From Gnetum montanum (taxonomy: Eukaryota; Streptophyta; Gnetopsida; Gnetales; Gnetaceae): DNA of 64,000 nt. The notes beneath the pieces are model-generated. The model had not been told where the DNA came from, made no database searches, and was given only the letters and a program-made list of their open reading frames with translations. Within the stretch, counting starts at the first letter, position 1. Each line of letters begins with the position of its first letter. Positions 43,465 through 56,789 of the stretch are shown piece after piece. Where the stretch lies: NCBI GenBank assembly GCA_015680685.1, contig MNCI01013753.1:200923-264922 (forward strand), written 5' to 3'. The position numbers and the translations under genes are program-made.

Positions 43465-45441
43465 ATGTCTTCTTCTTCTTCTCACAAGAGCATTTCACCA
43501 CCTAGGGATCATACAAGAAACAGTCGGTAGTCTAAAACAGATAACCAAAATCCACCAGTTCCTTAACAATACCGAGTGGTATATACCCATCCTGATGAGT
43601 ATATACTAGATTTTACCTATATCCTTCATTAGGATGAACAACTGCGCTGGAGAGACTTGCACGGTAACATAGTGTTACCTCTAGATCGGGTAGTCCTTGA
43701 CATGTTTCTTCGTGCTCTTACACAGATAGGCATGACATAGCTATATGTTGAGTACGTTATAGGTGATTTTGACACAAGGGATCCCCATCCCACATTAGCA
43801 TAATGTTTAAGGAACTCAAGGCAGGAGAGCCACCATACATTGTTGAAGGAAAAAAGGGTCCTACATGTCCTAAGTGAAATTGGAGATGGTGAACCACTTA
43901 TAACAGGTTCTCCATCAAATAATGTTCCTCCTCCTAACGATAGTAAGGAGGTTGGGTATCAAAACCTACGCTCCATGATACACAACACTGGTTCTGATCC
44001 CCATAAATGCCAACTATTCACTGAGGGAACAAAAACATATGACAAGGACGGGCATTCAGATCATCATCACGATCGAGGCCGAAGCCATTGAAGAGAAGGT
44101 AAGAAACATCGTCATGGCAATGGTTCTCCTTCTTCTTTACCTTCATCACATCATTCACCCTTTCATTCCACATCAGGGCTTAGTCATAAAGAGCATAACA
44201 GTGAGGATAGAGGTAGGCAAAATGAGAGACCTCGACGAGAGAGTCAAGAGTGAGGACAAGGGCATGAAAGAAGGGAAAGTAGGGAAAGTAGGAACCAACG
44301 TAGAAATCATAGACATCATGAGAGAGATGATCATGAAAAACCCCTACTTGCCACCCGAAGTATGCTAGATATTATGGAGGCTGTGAGAATACCAACAAGG
44401 CATCAAAAAGATAGTTGGATCAAGAGATTGGATATGAATAACATTTCATGATTTGAAGGGGGATACAACGCTGATCCGCAAAATCATTTACAGGCATTCC
44501 ACGATGCCTGCGCCTTGTAAAACATAGAAAATGAGTGGCAAAAATTAAAGTTATTTTCTAGGACACTCATAAAGGAAGCAGAGAGTTGGTACCGGTCCTT
44601 AGAACTGGAAACCATTAGGAGGGGGAGTACGATGTTAGAACTCTTCAACGATAAATATCAAACGTACTCCAGAGTGTCTAATTTGCATAAGCAGATCCAA
44701 GGATGGAATCAAGGTAATCATGAACCCTTGGATGCTACCATGGGCCGCTGCTACGCATTGCTACATCATTTCCTAGGCCATGGGTACTCACAACAGGATC
44801 AACTTTGCCACCTCGTAGATGAGCTAAGATATGAAACTAGGAGAACCCTTGGGACTTATGCCCAAGGGAGATTATCAAAACTTAGATCCCATGAAATTCA
44901 TCGATTGTTGGAGTAAGTAGCCAAAGAAGAAGGGGAGCTATGAAAAAGAGAAAGCGCGAAAGAATATAACCGCGATCTTTCCCTTTGGAAGAGGGAAGTG
45001 ATATTTTGCGATGAAGAGGATGATTCACCACTCGAAGAGTTGGTGAATAGAAAAACCTTTCCGCTTCAAAAGTTAAAAATGGAAGTGGTGGCTAAGGTAG
45101 ATCAGATACAGGAATCCTTGGATAGTAGACTTGAACTTATCCTGAAAACCGTAGAGGAGTCTAAGGAACAAACTAGTGACCATGACAAGAAAAAGTGGAG
45201 AGATTCAGGACATGCACGTGAAAAGGGTAAGGGAAAAATGAATATCTCTGATGAGGTTGTGGAGACAATGATGGAGGATGTGAGATTTGCCAATATGACC
45301 ATCCTAAGGGATGTTGTCCAATCATCTCACATCTACAGGAGTCTGGGGTGTATGCACTCAACCCTAGACTTAACAAACGACAGACATCCCAAAGGTTATC
45401 TTATCCCCAAGGTAACCCAAGGCAGTTCCACCAACCGTTAA
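43465..45441 (+). pseudogene. Element F gag
   Basis: Start chosen at ATG 43465 (MSSSSSHKSISPPRDH), because that frame leads into VVYTHPDEYILDFTYILH and LDRVVLDMFLRALTQIGM. A Ser/His/Asp-rich middle follows. The Gag core starts at about 44415 with KRLDMNNIS and FEGGYNADP, NIENEWQKLKLFSRTLIKEA, and continues in 44632-44916 with LFNDKYQTYSRVSNLHKQI and TLGTYAQGRLSKLRSHEI. The part 44998-45441 is charged and helical. Several stops and frameshifts. It aligns with Athila-1 gag. Confidence 0.8.
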
Positions 45442-45984
45442 TGTACTATCCAAGTGGAACCACCACAACCTATTGGGCAACACCAGTAATGGCAACATCC
45501 ACAATCATGGGGGATGCCACTGCCTAAACAAAAATACCCTTACCGGCAACCAGATCCTTATGGCTACTACGTGCAGTAGTCGGTTTCTCCAAGTGACTCT
45601 ATGGGACACACCACTCCACAACATCACTACCAAGTTTGGGAGTATTTTAGAAGGACTCCTTCTCCTCTGGGAGACACTCCACATGTATACCATCCTCCAA
45701 ATCCATCCGTCACTCTTCCGTTGGTAGTTCCCATACCACCCGCTCCAACAATGCAAGGGGAACTCCCCACTTAACCGTAGCAACATAATGCTACGAGAGC
45801 TGTGAACATTCAACCGCTGTTGGTTCTAATAGACGAAAGAAGAGAAGACCTTTCTTTAGAACCAAAAGCCCAGAAAATCTCTCACAACCATAAGCAGTTG
45901 AGTTTGTGTACACTCCTCCAACAAATAAGGCTTCAGAGCTCTCTTTAAATCAACAATAGAGCTCAACACATACGGTTATGTTAA

Positions 45985-46439
45985 CACATATCGTAACCGA
46001 CTGGATCACGGTAGGCCACCTTCCTAGGAAACTATCTGACCCTGGAAGTCCCTTAATCTGCTTCCAAGTCATTGGGAACAAACCTCATAAGGCTCTTCTT
46101 GACTCAAGTTCTGGAGTCAACTTAATCTCACGAGAAATGTATTAAGCCTGGAACTTGCCCCAACACAAGAAGATCAACATTCAACTAGAGTTGGCTGATA
46201 AGTCCATCACCGTTCCCTTGGGATTGGTGGAGGACATCGTTACCACTGTGTGTGGTTGGTCATACCCAGCTGATTTTCTAGTGATTGAAGTCAACAAAAA
46301 CAAAGGGGACTTCCCAATTATAATGGGAAAGGCATGGCTGAGTACAGTTGATGCATGCTTAGGAATTTGTGATCTTTCCTTGGAAATCTCTAAGGTAAAC
46401 ATTTATGGAAAGATGAGAAGAAGAAATTTCCATGCATGA
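45985..46439 (+). pseudogene. Element F aspartic protease
   Basis: Similar to the Athila-1 protease at 8815-9291. The active site reads KALLDSSSGVNLIS, so DTG is replaced by DSS and activity is doubtful. VEDIVTTVCGWSYPADFLVI and FPIIMGKAWLSTVD follow. A stop splits it near 46143. Between gag and protease (45442-45984) lies a Tyr/Pro/Gln-rich linker in broken frames. Confidence 0.78.
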
Positions 46440-48752
46440 CATATAGTGACTCATCGGGTGATGACATGGAGGAATGCTTGACATCTCCTACATGCAATAG
46501 GTGTGCCCTAGAAACTCTGAGACAACGATGCCTATATGTAGCAACCACACAACAAGTGGACACCCCGTGGTTGACAGCTAATCAAAAGAGCAACTGACCA
46601 ACATGCATGGAACGAACTGGGGAAATAACTCATGCCCACAACGAAGCCATAGATACATTGGAGTATGAGCATCACTGACTTCCACCCCTTAATTTAAGAA
46701 CATCAATGGGGAGAAGTTGGACAGTTCTAAGAAATTCAAATAAATGCTCATTATTTCGGATCTCTCCCTTGCAATTCAGTTATGGGGGAGATGGCCACCT
46801 ATGCTAATCATTTGGGGCCCTCAGTTCTTTTTATGTTTTTGTTTTACACATTTTTGTTTTACACATTTTTTGTTTTACACATTTTTTATTTTACACATTT
46901 TTGTTTGAAAAATTTCTTTAACTTTTCTCTTTTTTTTTTTACACCATCATCCATACTTTTTCATTTCTTGTGTGTGTGTGTGTGTGTGTGTGTGACTTAT
47001 CCATCTTGTCAAGTTTGTCATTTAATAAGTGTTCTTCATGATGGTATGAACTGTTTTTCTATTGGTTGCTAATGTTTGATTTTTACCTTTAAGTTACAAT
47101 GTTGATACTAAGGTATGGTTCTTTTGATATAGCAGGAAATGAGTCCACTTCATCCATACATTCACAAATTTCTATGGTCTCTCTTCTGTTGGAAATGTAC
47201 AGTCCCTTTCTAATAAGAACTCTAACGAATCGGTGACTAAGTATTTTTCAAACTAAGGAAGGAATCAAGGATTGAATAGGGTGTGACTTCAAGGGAACTT
47301 GATGCATTTGTGTTGGCCATTCTCTTGGGTGCTTGGATGTTTTCTTCTTGGGTTTTCTTACCGTTTCGACATTACTCAATCATTAGGAAGCTGAGCTAAA
47401 TCATCGGGAAGCTGAGCTAATAAAAATAACAAAGTCTTTGCATGGTGTGGTTCTCACGCATAAACACATAAAACACAAAAAAAGGTGAGAATTCAAAGCA
47501 CACCCCTAGAAGAAATAATCATTTGGGCTACAAGCACTAGTTATGGAACTCAAAATAAAATGTTCCCTCTAACTAAGGCCCATCTTGCTTCCCATTCTCT
47601 CATCCTTTGTTTCTTCAGAATGGTGGTGGCTCTTGGATGAAGGCATTCTTGTTACTTCAAGAGGATGGATTGGCCAAATGCATTAATGCAAAGTCACTGG
47701 AAGTGGTTTGTTTGAGGCCAAACTTGGAATGGGATATGCTAAGTTACATTAACCATGAAACACACAAGGGGATGTACACCACCTTGTTCTTGGGATTCCA
47801 TTCCATTCTCTTCTCTCCATCCTTCTCTCCATCGTTCACCTCATTTCCAGTTGTATCATTAATGTATATTTTTGTTGATGCATTATTTTCTTTTTGGTAA
47901 ATTCTTGTGGTTAAGACTTTAACTCTTGTTCCACATGACATTCCCAGAGCCTACGAACTCTTTGAATGTGGGTTTGTTAGGGCGTTAAGGGCATAAGCCT
48001 ACTTTGGGGAGGATCCACTGGCATTTCTCTTTGGTGCACTAGTTAAATTATTTTTCTTTACATTTTTTCAATCAACTTTATTTTTTTCATTTCCATCTTG
48101 ACATCCATTTCATCGACATTATAGTTGTCTCTTTTTCTCCATATTTCTTGTTCTTTTTCTTTCTCCATTTTATCGCTACTGGAGGTTCGCTCTTAGTCAT
48201 GGGGGTCTCGACCCAAATTTTTTCGATTTTCTCCTAACCCCTACACCTTCGGTAGCCATCATTATGATATCTCCAAATCCACATCAGCCATACCACAACT
48301 TAGCCAATGGACCTTTCATCAAAGCAAGGTATCAATTGCATTATGATTCATTTACCATTGCTAATATAAAGAATTTGTTGTGTGTGTAGATGGCAATCAT
48401 ACAACAATGGATTTTCTCTGGAAGGAACACTTGGAATGGAGCAGTGCTGAAAGCAGCTATGCAAGGAGCAAGGTCGATGGCATGCTTACGGATGGATAAC
48501 GAAAGGCACAATCTTGGCGTTGGTAGCAAAAAAACTTCTCTCTCTCTCTCTCTTTCTCAGCTACCAAAGAAGACCTGATGTCAAATGTATAAAGTGTTCA
48601 CTCATGTTGTCGTGAACACTAGTTTTTTCTTGTCTTGTAATGATGATCCGTTCACATGTTATCCCATTAGTTCCATTTGAGTTAATAATCCCATACTATC
48701 CCAATATTTTGTAAGGAACTTGAGGACAAGTTTTTATTCAATCATGGGGGTA
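46440..48752 (+). other. Element F noncoding 3' half
   Basis: No pol domain can be read in any frame. The segment carries the internal purine tract ATGGGGGAGATGGCCA, T-rich TTTTACACATTTTTG repeats (46840-46905), a TG microsatellite, a CT run (48538-48558) and patches shared with Athila-1 (3701-5740). It ends with the polypurine tract ATCATGGGGGTA at 48741-48752. Confidence 0.75.
46969..46994 (+). repeat. (TG)13 microsatellite
   Basis: 26 bases of uninterrupted TG dinucleotides. Probably polymorphic. Confidence 0.95.
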
Positions 48753-49604
48753 TGATGGGACACGATATTGCATGGGATGTGATATCACATATATCACATC
48801 CCCCACGATATCGTGTACACGATATCGCATCTTCCCCTGCGATATCGGGTACGTAATATCACAGTGCATCGTCAAATATATAAATAAGAGGTGGCTCTCC
48901 CTTGTTTCTTATTCTAGGCCTAGATCGTAGCTAAAATCTGGCAGTTTTACCTTTCCAGAGATAGAATAATTTCCATGTGCCCGTAGTAGGAGCTCCAAAG
49001 TGAACGGATCTTTATTTGAGAAAATATTGTACCTGAACACAAGTTTCTTTACGGCAATAAAGACGAACTTCTTGGATAAACCTTGCAGTGCATGGAATAG
49101 GCTAAATAGGACTTTATTTATTATTATTTACTATTTATCATTTAACTTTTTATTAGTAATTAATTCTCTCTCAACCCTTCTCTCCTAGTTAAGTGCTTCA
49201 GTATGACCTCTTCAAGTACATGCGTTACACTTGGTGATCCCAGCAACGACTAGCATTTGGTAACCAAGGTTGCATTGGTTTAGGGTGTGAACGGTAAGTG
49301 GGAATGGATACTGATGCTAGGTTAATTAAGACTTAGTTAGTTAGTTAAAGTTAGTTAATTAGTCTCTTCACCCTTCACCTTATCAGCATAGGAGATAAAA
49401 TCTAAAAGACATAAAAATCACATACCTCAGACTTACTTAACCATACAACCGTGACAAATACAGGTAAGTCTGGGAAGACAACGAATGATTAACCTTAAGT
49501 GTTTCATAAGGCGTGTAGGCACTTAGTCTGGAGAGTTCGACCAGATCACGTGTGTAACGCTCGTATTCGTATGGTTGAGTGAAGGGGTACCTCGCCACTC
49601 ATCA
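48753..49604 (+). repeat. 3' LTR of element F
   Basis: 852 bases matching 42510-43321. It is about 40 bases longer because it has an extra palindrome-containing unit in U3. TATA box at 48879-48886. Confidence 0.9.
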
Positions 49605-49689
49605 GATGCTAATAAAGCTACTAGGAAAGTTGCTTGATTAGCGATTGGTCAATCATAAAATTGAGTTGTTTCCTAGAATTGCTTCTCCT

Positions 49690-50930
49690 AGGTGATGACC
49701 TTACAAAATGTTTGCACCTGAGTTAGATAAACTCAAGAAGCAATTGGGAAGCTTGCTTGCATAAAGGTTATATGTGATCCTCCAAATCTCCTTATGGGGC
49801 TTTAGTGATATTTGCCAAGGAGGATGAGTCATTGAGGTTGTGTTGCAACTACATATTGCTAAACAAGTACATCATCAAGAATAGGTATCTAGTGCCATTG
49901 GTCTCAGATCTATTTGATCAACTAACACAAGCTCAAGTTTTCTCTTAACTTAATCTTTGCTAGGGCTACTACCAAGTGCAAATTGCTAAGGGTGATGAAG
50001 AAAAGACAACATGTGTTACTCGTTATGGATCATATGAGTGGAAAGTTATGTCATTTTCTTATGTAATGCCCTAGCTAGATTTTGCACTTTCATGAATGAG
50101 GTGTTCCACCCATTCCCACATAGGTTTGTGATCATATAAATAGATGACATTTTGGTGTATTCTCATTCAATAAGTGAGCACCTTGAACATCTAGATTTGG
50201 TGTTCTTCAAGTTGTGATAGCACATATTGTTCCTCAAGTGGATAAAATGTGAGTTCACTAAGACAGAATTGATGTTTCTAGGCCACATCATTAGTGGTGG
50301 CAAGGTCATTCTAAATCCAAAGAAGGTTAAGGCCACTAGTACCTAGCCTAATCTAAAATATGTATAGTAATTGCAATAATTTCTAGATTTGGTGAGTTAC
50401 TATTGAATGTATGTTTAGGGATTCTCTAGCATAATTTCTTCTTTCACCAACATCCAGAAGAAGGATGTTGCTTACACTTGGTGTCCTTGAAGCCAAGAAG
50501 CATTCAATAAGATTACGAAGGTTCTCACAACTCATTGAAACCATTCGAAGTTCATACAAATTCTTTGGATTAGGTGATTGATGGGGTGCTTTTGCAAGAT
50601 CACAATCCCATGGCATTTCTTTTCAAGAAGCTAAACCAAACTAAATAGTTATGGCCTATTCATGAAAAGGAAATGTTCACCATTGTGCATTACCTTTGCA
50701 CATGGTGACACTACCTCCTTAGTGGCCTTATGATGGTTAAGACTAACAACACTACCATAAGCTACCTCTTAAATCAGTCCAAGCTACAACCAAAGCAAGA
50801 TTGATGGTTGGACATGTTACAAAATTTCAACCTTCAATTTGTCTATTAGCCCATAAGGGGAAATATGGTTGTGGATGCATTAAGCAGGTGTCCATAGCTA
50901 ACTGTAGTTGAAGCTATGGAGTAATCTAAT
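49690..50930 (+). pseudogene. Chromovirus-like RT and RNase H remnant
   Basis: Recognisable pieces are CNYILLNKYIIKNRYLVPLVS, DLFDQLTQAQVFS, GYYQVQIAKGDEEKT, ATRYGSYEW-like VTRYGSYEWKVM, and a catalytic region near 50140 reading IDDILVYS after correction of frame. RNase H pieces follow to about 50930. The order VDYRALNK, IKNRYPLPRIDDL, YHQI in the family guided the call. Heavily decayed. Confidence 0.65.
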
Positions 50931-51169
50931 TACTTGATGGTGTTTGCTAACCATGAAATTTAGGATGAAATCAAGGTTGGGTTACAGCATGATCAACTTG
51001 CATAGGAATTGCTAAAGCTAGCCCATGATCAACTTGCATAGGAATTGCTAATTTGAACTTTAGTGAATGTTATGGTCTACTCATGTTCAAAAGAACTCTA
51101 ATATATGTTCAAGACTAGGGTGCATTTCACTCCAAGATTATTGATGAATGCCATATCATCCTCTAGGTA

Positions 51170-51760
51170 GGTAATCTAGGTGAAAAACACATAGTGGTGT
51201 TGGTGAAGAGATAATTCTATTACTCAAATCTAGGTATGGATGTTGCAGATTTTATGCAAAGCTACCTTGTTTGTCAAAAAGATAAGAGCTCAAATGAAAA
51301 ACCTGGTGAACTATTTTATCTAGTCGAGATTCTAGAATTACCATGGATAACAATCTTCATGGATTTCATCATAAGACTTCCCACAGTAAAAGGGTATTTC
51401 AACATTCTTTTAGTTGTGGATAAGTTCTTGAAGCATGTCATCTTCATTCCATACCTTACCCCTTGCATAGTTGAGGATCCAACATCCCTATTGTTTGACA
51501 ATATCATTTACTACTTCGATATATTATTAAGCATAATCTCTAATCATGACTCTTGATTCATGGGAGATCTATAGCAAATGTTATTTTAGATAGTGGGGTT
51601 GAAGTTGTGAACATCTTTAGGATACCATCCTCAAATAGATAGGTAGACAAAATGGGTTAATAGAGTCCTTAAAGAACATCTGTGATACTTCATTCAATAT
51701 GATTAAACAAACTCAGTATCTCTACTTCTCATGGCTTAGTTTAGATATAACATTCAAAAA
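51170..51760 (+). pseudogene. Chromovirus-like integrase remnant
   Basis: The open part 51236-51556 reads CQKDKSSNEKPGELFY, ITIFMDFIIRLPTVKG and LLVVDKFLKHVIFIPY, typical for the integrase core of plant chromoviruses. The second catalytic Asp lies in SIISNHDS. GYHPQIDR (51620s) holds the conserved GYHPQTDGQ motif. Confidence 0.75.
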
Positions 51761-51939
51761 TCGTCAGCCACAAGATTCTCTCTAGTAGAGTTGGCCTTAG
51801 GTAGGCAACCATTAGTCCCTTAACTGGTGGAAACTTCCCATTAGAGGTTGAATCCCTTGGTAAATGACTTTGACCAAGTGTTGGATGGATTGCATTGAAG
51901 TTACTTGAGTGTACTTGGAAAATTCGGTGTAGCACATGA

Positions 51940-52440
51940 AAACACAAGCAGATAACAAACGAGAGTCATTGGATTTTGTTGTTGGAGAGTGGGCATTTTT
52001 GAAAATGGATTATTTGGGGTAGATGAGGCCACATAAGGTAGCAAACCAAAAATTCCTCAAGAGTTATGATGGACCTTTCAAGGTCCTTTCTTGAGTGAAT
52101 CTAGTTTCTTATAAACTACAACTGCCATCCTACGTAGCCAAATATCATTTAGTGTTTTATGTATCCATGCTTAAAAAGTTTAATCCTAGGGACATAGATC
52201 CTTCCACACTGAGGTCTAGGAAACCTTCAAATATTAAAGCAATTAAAGAATGACAAATTCACTTCATCATAAACATGCGCACCATGAGATGCACTCTAGA
52301 TCAAAAGATAGAATTCATTGTGCATTGACATAGAACATTCTTGGAGAAGCACACATGAGAGGAATGGAAAACGCTTTGGAATAAGAAAAATTTCATTGCA
52401 AATTTTTGTATCAAAAACCACATTGATTTGCCATTGTGAA
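51940..52440 (+). pseudogene. C-terminal region with chromodomain-like remnant
   Basis: Contains VGEWAFLKMDY (family VGDxVLVKL), QKFLKSYDGPFKVL, AKYHLVFYVSMLKKF and then KAIKEQIHF, EFIVH, LEKHT and EEWKTLWNK. The last pieces recall the LVxWxGxxxxxATWE core of chromodomains. The end point is approximate. Confidence 0.55.
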
Positions 52441-54400
52441 TGTTCATGGATGATCAGCTAGAGGTAACCAATAGATAATGGAAGCCATAGTGGAGGGAGG
52501 CATAGTGAATAAAAAAGATAAAATTTTTGAGGAGGTACCTAATTGGATTTGAGACAAACCATTTTTTTAAGAGGTGAAGAATCGATATGTCTACTCTTTC
52601 AGTTATGGAGTGGGTGATTACCCATGTGAGGATAGATCCTAAGATCCTTGCACATACTAGTGAAAGGCTATTACTAGGCATGAGGAGTCATTACCTCAAG
52701 GTATGAGTAGCCTCCCCTTGGAAGTAGTTGGATTGACTCTAGTTTCTCATTTCACAATGAGAGATAGAGGACTAGCTCACATGTAAAGTAAGTCGATTTC
52801 ACTTTGGGTAAAAAAGGTTGGTATAGTTTGCATGAGAAAAGGCAAACCCCTTCTTCCTAAATCCAAGATTCATAAAATTATCTAGGCTTGTGTTGTATGA
52901 TGGAATGAGTCCAACACTTTGGATTTATAGTTGATTAACCCTAGTCATTGGACCTTTCTCTTCTACAATAGTCGAATTGGATTCAGTTGTTCAAGGATCC
53001 TTGATATCCATTTGTGGCTCTCCACATTTGAAATAGTGCATGCTCCAAGGATGTTACTTCTTTCAATGGTGGAAAGTTAGGAAAACATGCCTTGTTGGTA
53101 GATCAAAGGTTGTTTCTATCTAGAATGGGGGTTGAAGAAGCATGAAGATCCTTTATGACTCCATGTTATCTTGACCATCTAGTAGAACTACATGGAACAT
53201 GATTCTACTATGGTTGCCGATATGTAGGTAGTGTGGATTAGATAATCCAAGTGCGGTTCCTCACTTAACTTTGTACCAGATTATGAGGGGTTTGGGGATA
53301 AGGAATTTCCTTATAAATACATCATCATCTTACTATCGATGATGTCTACAAGGGTTGATTGACTATGTATGTGTTATTCCTTATTTGGTGTTATAGATGA
53401 TCATGATACTCGCTTGTCGATCAAGTTGCATAGCTAATTCTGTATGGTGTATTCAATGCACCTCTTACCATTCAATTGATTAAGTGTTGTATGTTATGTT
53501 GTGTATGAAATAATTAGTCATTACTAAGGCATACTCCATTTTGAGTCCACTCTAGGATGTTGCACTATTTTACGACTCAAGGATGGTGCCGAATGGTACT
53601 TTTCTAGAGTAGCGTTGTTATAATAGCTCCCAGATGAGGGGAAGACCAAACACACTAATTAAAAGAGGTGTACCTACTGGTGGGATGGGATGGTAGTCTA
53701 GTATAGGTGATTACTCAATTGGTAGATGCAATTCACAACTTTAATCTAGAGCTAATTGGATTTTGGCTTTTATTTTGACATTACCTTTAATCATTTCTTG
53801 TATGTGAGACTTGTGATTCTAGTTATTACTCTTAATTGATTACAAGAGATTTATGTGATTTATCTAACAATTAATCTTTATTTAAATTTTTTTGCTTTTG
53901 CATTTTATATTCCTTCATCACACTACTTAGTTTATGAATCTTGTTCTCTATTTTATTTTAAAATTTACTATAATTCACTATCATTTACATTGTATCCTTG
54001 ACATGTTTTATTCATTGTTAATTCTTGAGATCAATTTTATCATAGTTCAAAATATGTTAAAATTCAGTTTACTTTTTACCTTCAAATTTGTTTATGTTAT
54101 ATTTTAGAATCTCTTGATTTCTAGATCAATTATTTCATGTTTTAATTTGTTTATATTTTAACATTAAATTCAATATGTTATTTTGTCTTTCATTGGAAAA
54201 AATTTTATGGCATTACATTGGTTACGCCCTCTTAAATATTTTATCATTGTTTATTATCATCATTAAAATAACCTTAGAGATTATTTTTGTATAGAATTGA
54301 TCTCTAGTTTAAGTTTGACCACCATATTATGCTTTACTTGTTGAGATTATTTTCAAGTTCTATATCTATATGGGAGACACCCTAGGCTTATTGCCCATTA
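52441..54400. other. No recognisable feature
   Basis: AT-rich sequence with only short open frames. It may include the former 3' LTR of the chromovirus remnant, but I see no second copy or boundary. Confidence 0.5.
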
Positions 54401-55479
54401 CCAAAATTTACGCATCAACTGAAGTAATTGTTCAACATTTTAGATACCGTAACTTTAGAAGTTTCCAAATCTAAATGTATATATATACTCTTTGTCACAT
54501 TACAAGAAATATGTGGAAAGTGTTTACTTTCATAACATAGATGGACTACAAGATGCTGCCTTGTATGGATGGATGAATTCATACCCTTATTCTTAAATTT
54601 GCAAGCAAGTCTTCAAGTAAAAAAAGCCAAGTCAATTAGAATTGCACTTAAATGTATTACTTGAAGGCTATAGAAATTTCATTTCTAGAAGTTTCGCATT
54701 TTGATAACAACCATAATTTTTATATAAAGTTGTACCTTTATAAATTTTTTTTAGCTAAGTTTATAGTTTTAAAAGAGGTTATATAAGGTATAAGGATTTT
54801 TATTATGGAAAAATTAAAAGTTAGAAGGATTTTCTTCAATTTAAAATTTGAAGAACTATCTACCATGTAATGAATTATAATGACTAATTAATATTAGCTA
54901 TCAACTTTTTATAACTTGACACTTTTTATACATTTTATATATAAGCTTACAAAAATTTCTATTTTAAAAATTTGAGAAGAGTGAAATGATAAAGGTTTAA
55001 TGACCAATTTATATAATATAATTGAATGATATCAAAAGCCTCAATATGCAATTATTAAGTTTCATGATATAGAAAACAAAGTTCATGTTTGAAAATACCA
55101 AAGTCACTTGAAACAAAGTGAGAATGGGAAACACATTTGTATAAACAAGGATCTTACTTGAAAGGCACTTGTAGAAAGTGTTGAACAATGGGAAAAGGTT
55201 AAGGCAACTCATGAACAAGGTTTTGTAGCATACCTAAATGTTCGCAACATGGTAGTAACAACAAATAAGTAGTATTTCAAAAATTATTTAAAAAATGTAC
55301 ATGCACTTTAATGTGTGGATTTCTTATTATAGATGGTGGAATTGTAAATAAAGTAGTTTCTTTGAATAATATTAGATTTTTTTGATAGCTTTGATATTTT
55401 TGGTTTTGCATAAACTTAGAAAAATGTTGATTCTATAGATTTTGTAGTTTCTAGATTTATTAAATTTGTTGCAATAAAT

Positions 55480-55800
55480 GCAAAAGTAGGAAAAAGAGGT
55501 AGATCTTCTCGTGCCATTGCATTTTTAGTGAGGAAGCCTCTTGAAAATTGGATGTTTTTAGAAAAAATTAATGATCATAAACAGTATATTTGGCTAAAAA
55601 TATTATGTTAGCATGGTTGTGCTTTCCTTGCCATATGCTATTTTGCTCCTATAGATGCTACATTGTATGATTCTATAGAGTTATCTCGTGATCGTCCTTT
55701 TCAATTCTTAGGCAGTGATATTATAGAATCTTTAACAAAAGTATTAATATTTATTTGTGAAGATTTTCATGCAAGGACATGTTCATAAGAAACAAATATC
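55480..55800 (+). pseudogene. LINE apurinic-type endonuclease remnant
   Basis: AIAFLVRKPLENW and then ICYFAPIDATLYDSIELS, RPFQFLG and KVLIFICEDFHART. The family patterns are YAP and GDFNA; here the G of GDFN is E. The downstream duplicate reads IFIFGDFHART at about 56925, nearer to consensus. The domain nicks the target DNA. Confidence 0.7.
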
Positions 55801-56789
55801 TTTCAGTAGTAACATAATGTTGGTAGTTCAGATATTGTTGAAGATCATAGTTAGACATGATATTTTGCACATGGCACTATTAATAAGATGGATCAACAAC
55901 TATTAAAATAAACAAAATTTTCTAATCTTCTAATTTGAAATGGCCTTGCTAGATTTCCTTAATCTTCATCACTTACCTTCATAGGACCTCAAGGTAACTC
56001 TTACATTGATTTTCTTTTATGTTCTTACGAAGATATTGATTTTATTAAGGAGTTGAAACTTGGAGAAGATCTAGAGTCTTGCCATCATCATGTAGAGTTT
56101 TTATTGCAAATTCAAATTATTTCTCAAATAATAAAAAATAAGAACACAAAATAAATTTTTAGTAAAGACTCACCCTAGAAGTCAAGTTGAAATATATGAA
56201 TGTAGAACATAACAAATGTACTTTTAAAAAATAACATAATGATCTTTAACAAATTTTTCTTATGATAGCTAAGCAAGTTGTGTAATTACAATAACAAGGT
56301 GCTTATAAGACTTGGCTTGATGAGGATTGCTTGTAAGCTAGACAAAATATTAAGAATGAAAATAAAATTCATAAAAAAAGTTTAGTTAAGACATACAAAT
56401 GCTTGATTAAAACTTAGAGAATAAAATTTATCAAGGGGCAGTAAGAATATTTTTCTTACACCATTAAAAAGGAACCTAAATAGTTTTGACAATGTTTTTA
56501 TTGTAAAGCCTCTTCATCATTTAATTTTTTTCAATATATTTTCTCATTTTATAATAAATTATTTACAAGAGAAGATGATAATTCTACTATTATCTATAGC
56601 AAGCACCTCTTCAATTTACTCTTAATGAAGTCGTAGAGGATATTAAATACCTAGCATTTGGAAAAGCTACGAACTTATATGGTTTATATAAAAAATTATT
56701 AACATGGGTAGGATGTGCTATTTTTAGAGAAATTTGACACCAATTAAATGCAGCAGTGAAGCAAGAACTAGATAAACATTAGAAAACTA
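55617..56789 (+). repeat. LINE internal tandem duplication, copy 1
   Basis: From TTGTGCTTTCC to GAAAACTA; copy 2 follows directly. Contains the later endonuclease part and the start of RT (EVVEDIKYLAFGKATNLYGL). Confidence 0.9.

Larger units (their letters stand above)
42510..49604 (+). mobile_element. Element F, gag-protease-only Athila derivative
   Basis: Two LTRs, a tRNA-Asp-like primer-binding site, gag, protease, a 2.3 kb noncoding part and a polypurine tract. RT, RNase H and integrase are absent: protease similarity ends at 46439, and by 46780 the sequence already matches the post-integrase region of Athila-1. Flanks are GATGT (42505-42509) and GATGC (49605-49609), a target-site duplication with one change. 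It would depend on an autonomous Athila for mobility. Confidence 0.85.
49605..52440 (+). mobile_element. Chromovirus-like Ty3/gypsy pol remnant
   Basis: RT, RNase H, integrase and a C-terminal region occur in the right order on the plus strand, with many stops. No LTR is recognised at either end. Element F may have been inserted into it, because pol similarity starts soon after the F target site. Confidence 0.7.

Noticed and set aside
52454-54400. Possible host gene between the chromovirus remnant and the LINE
   Set aside because: Only open frames under 80 codons are seen, without domain, splice pattern or codon-composition change.
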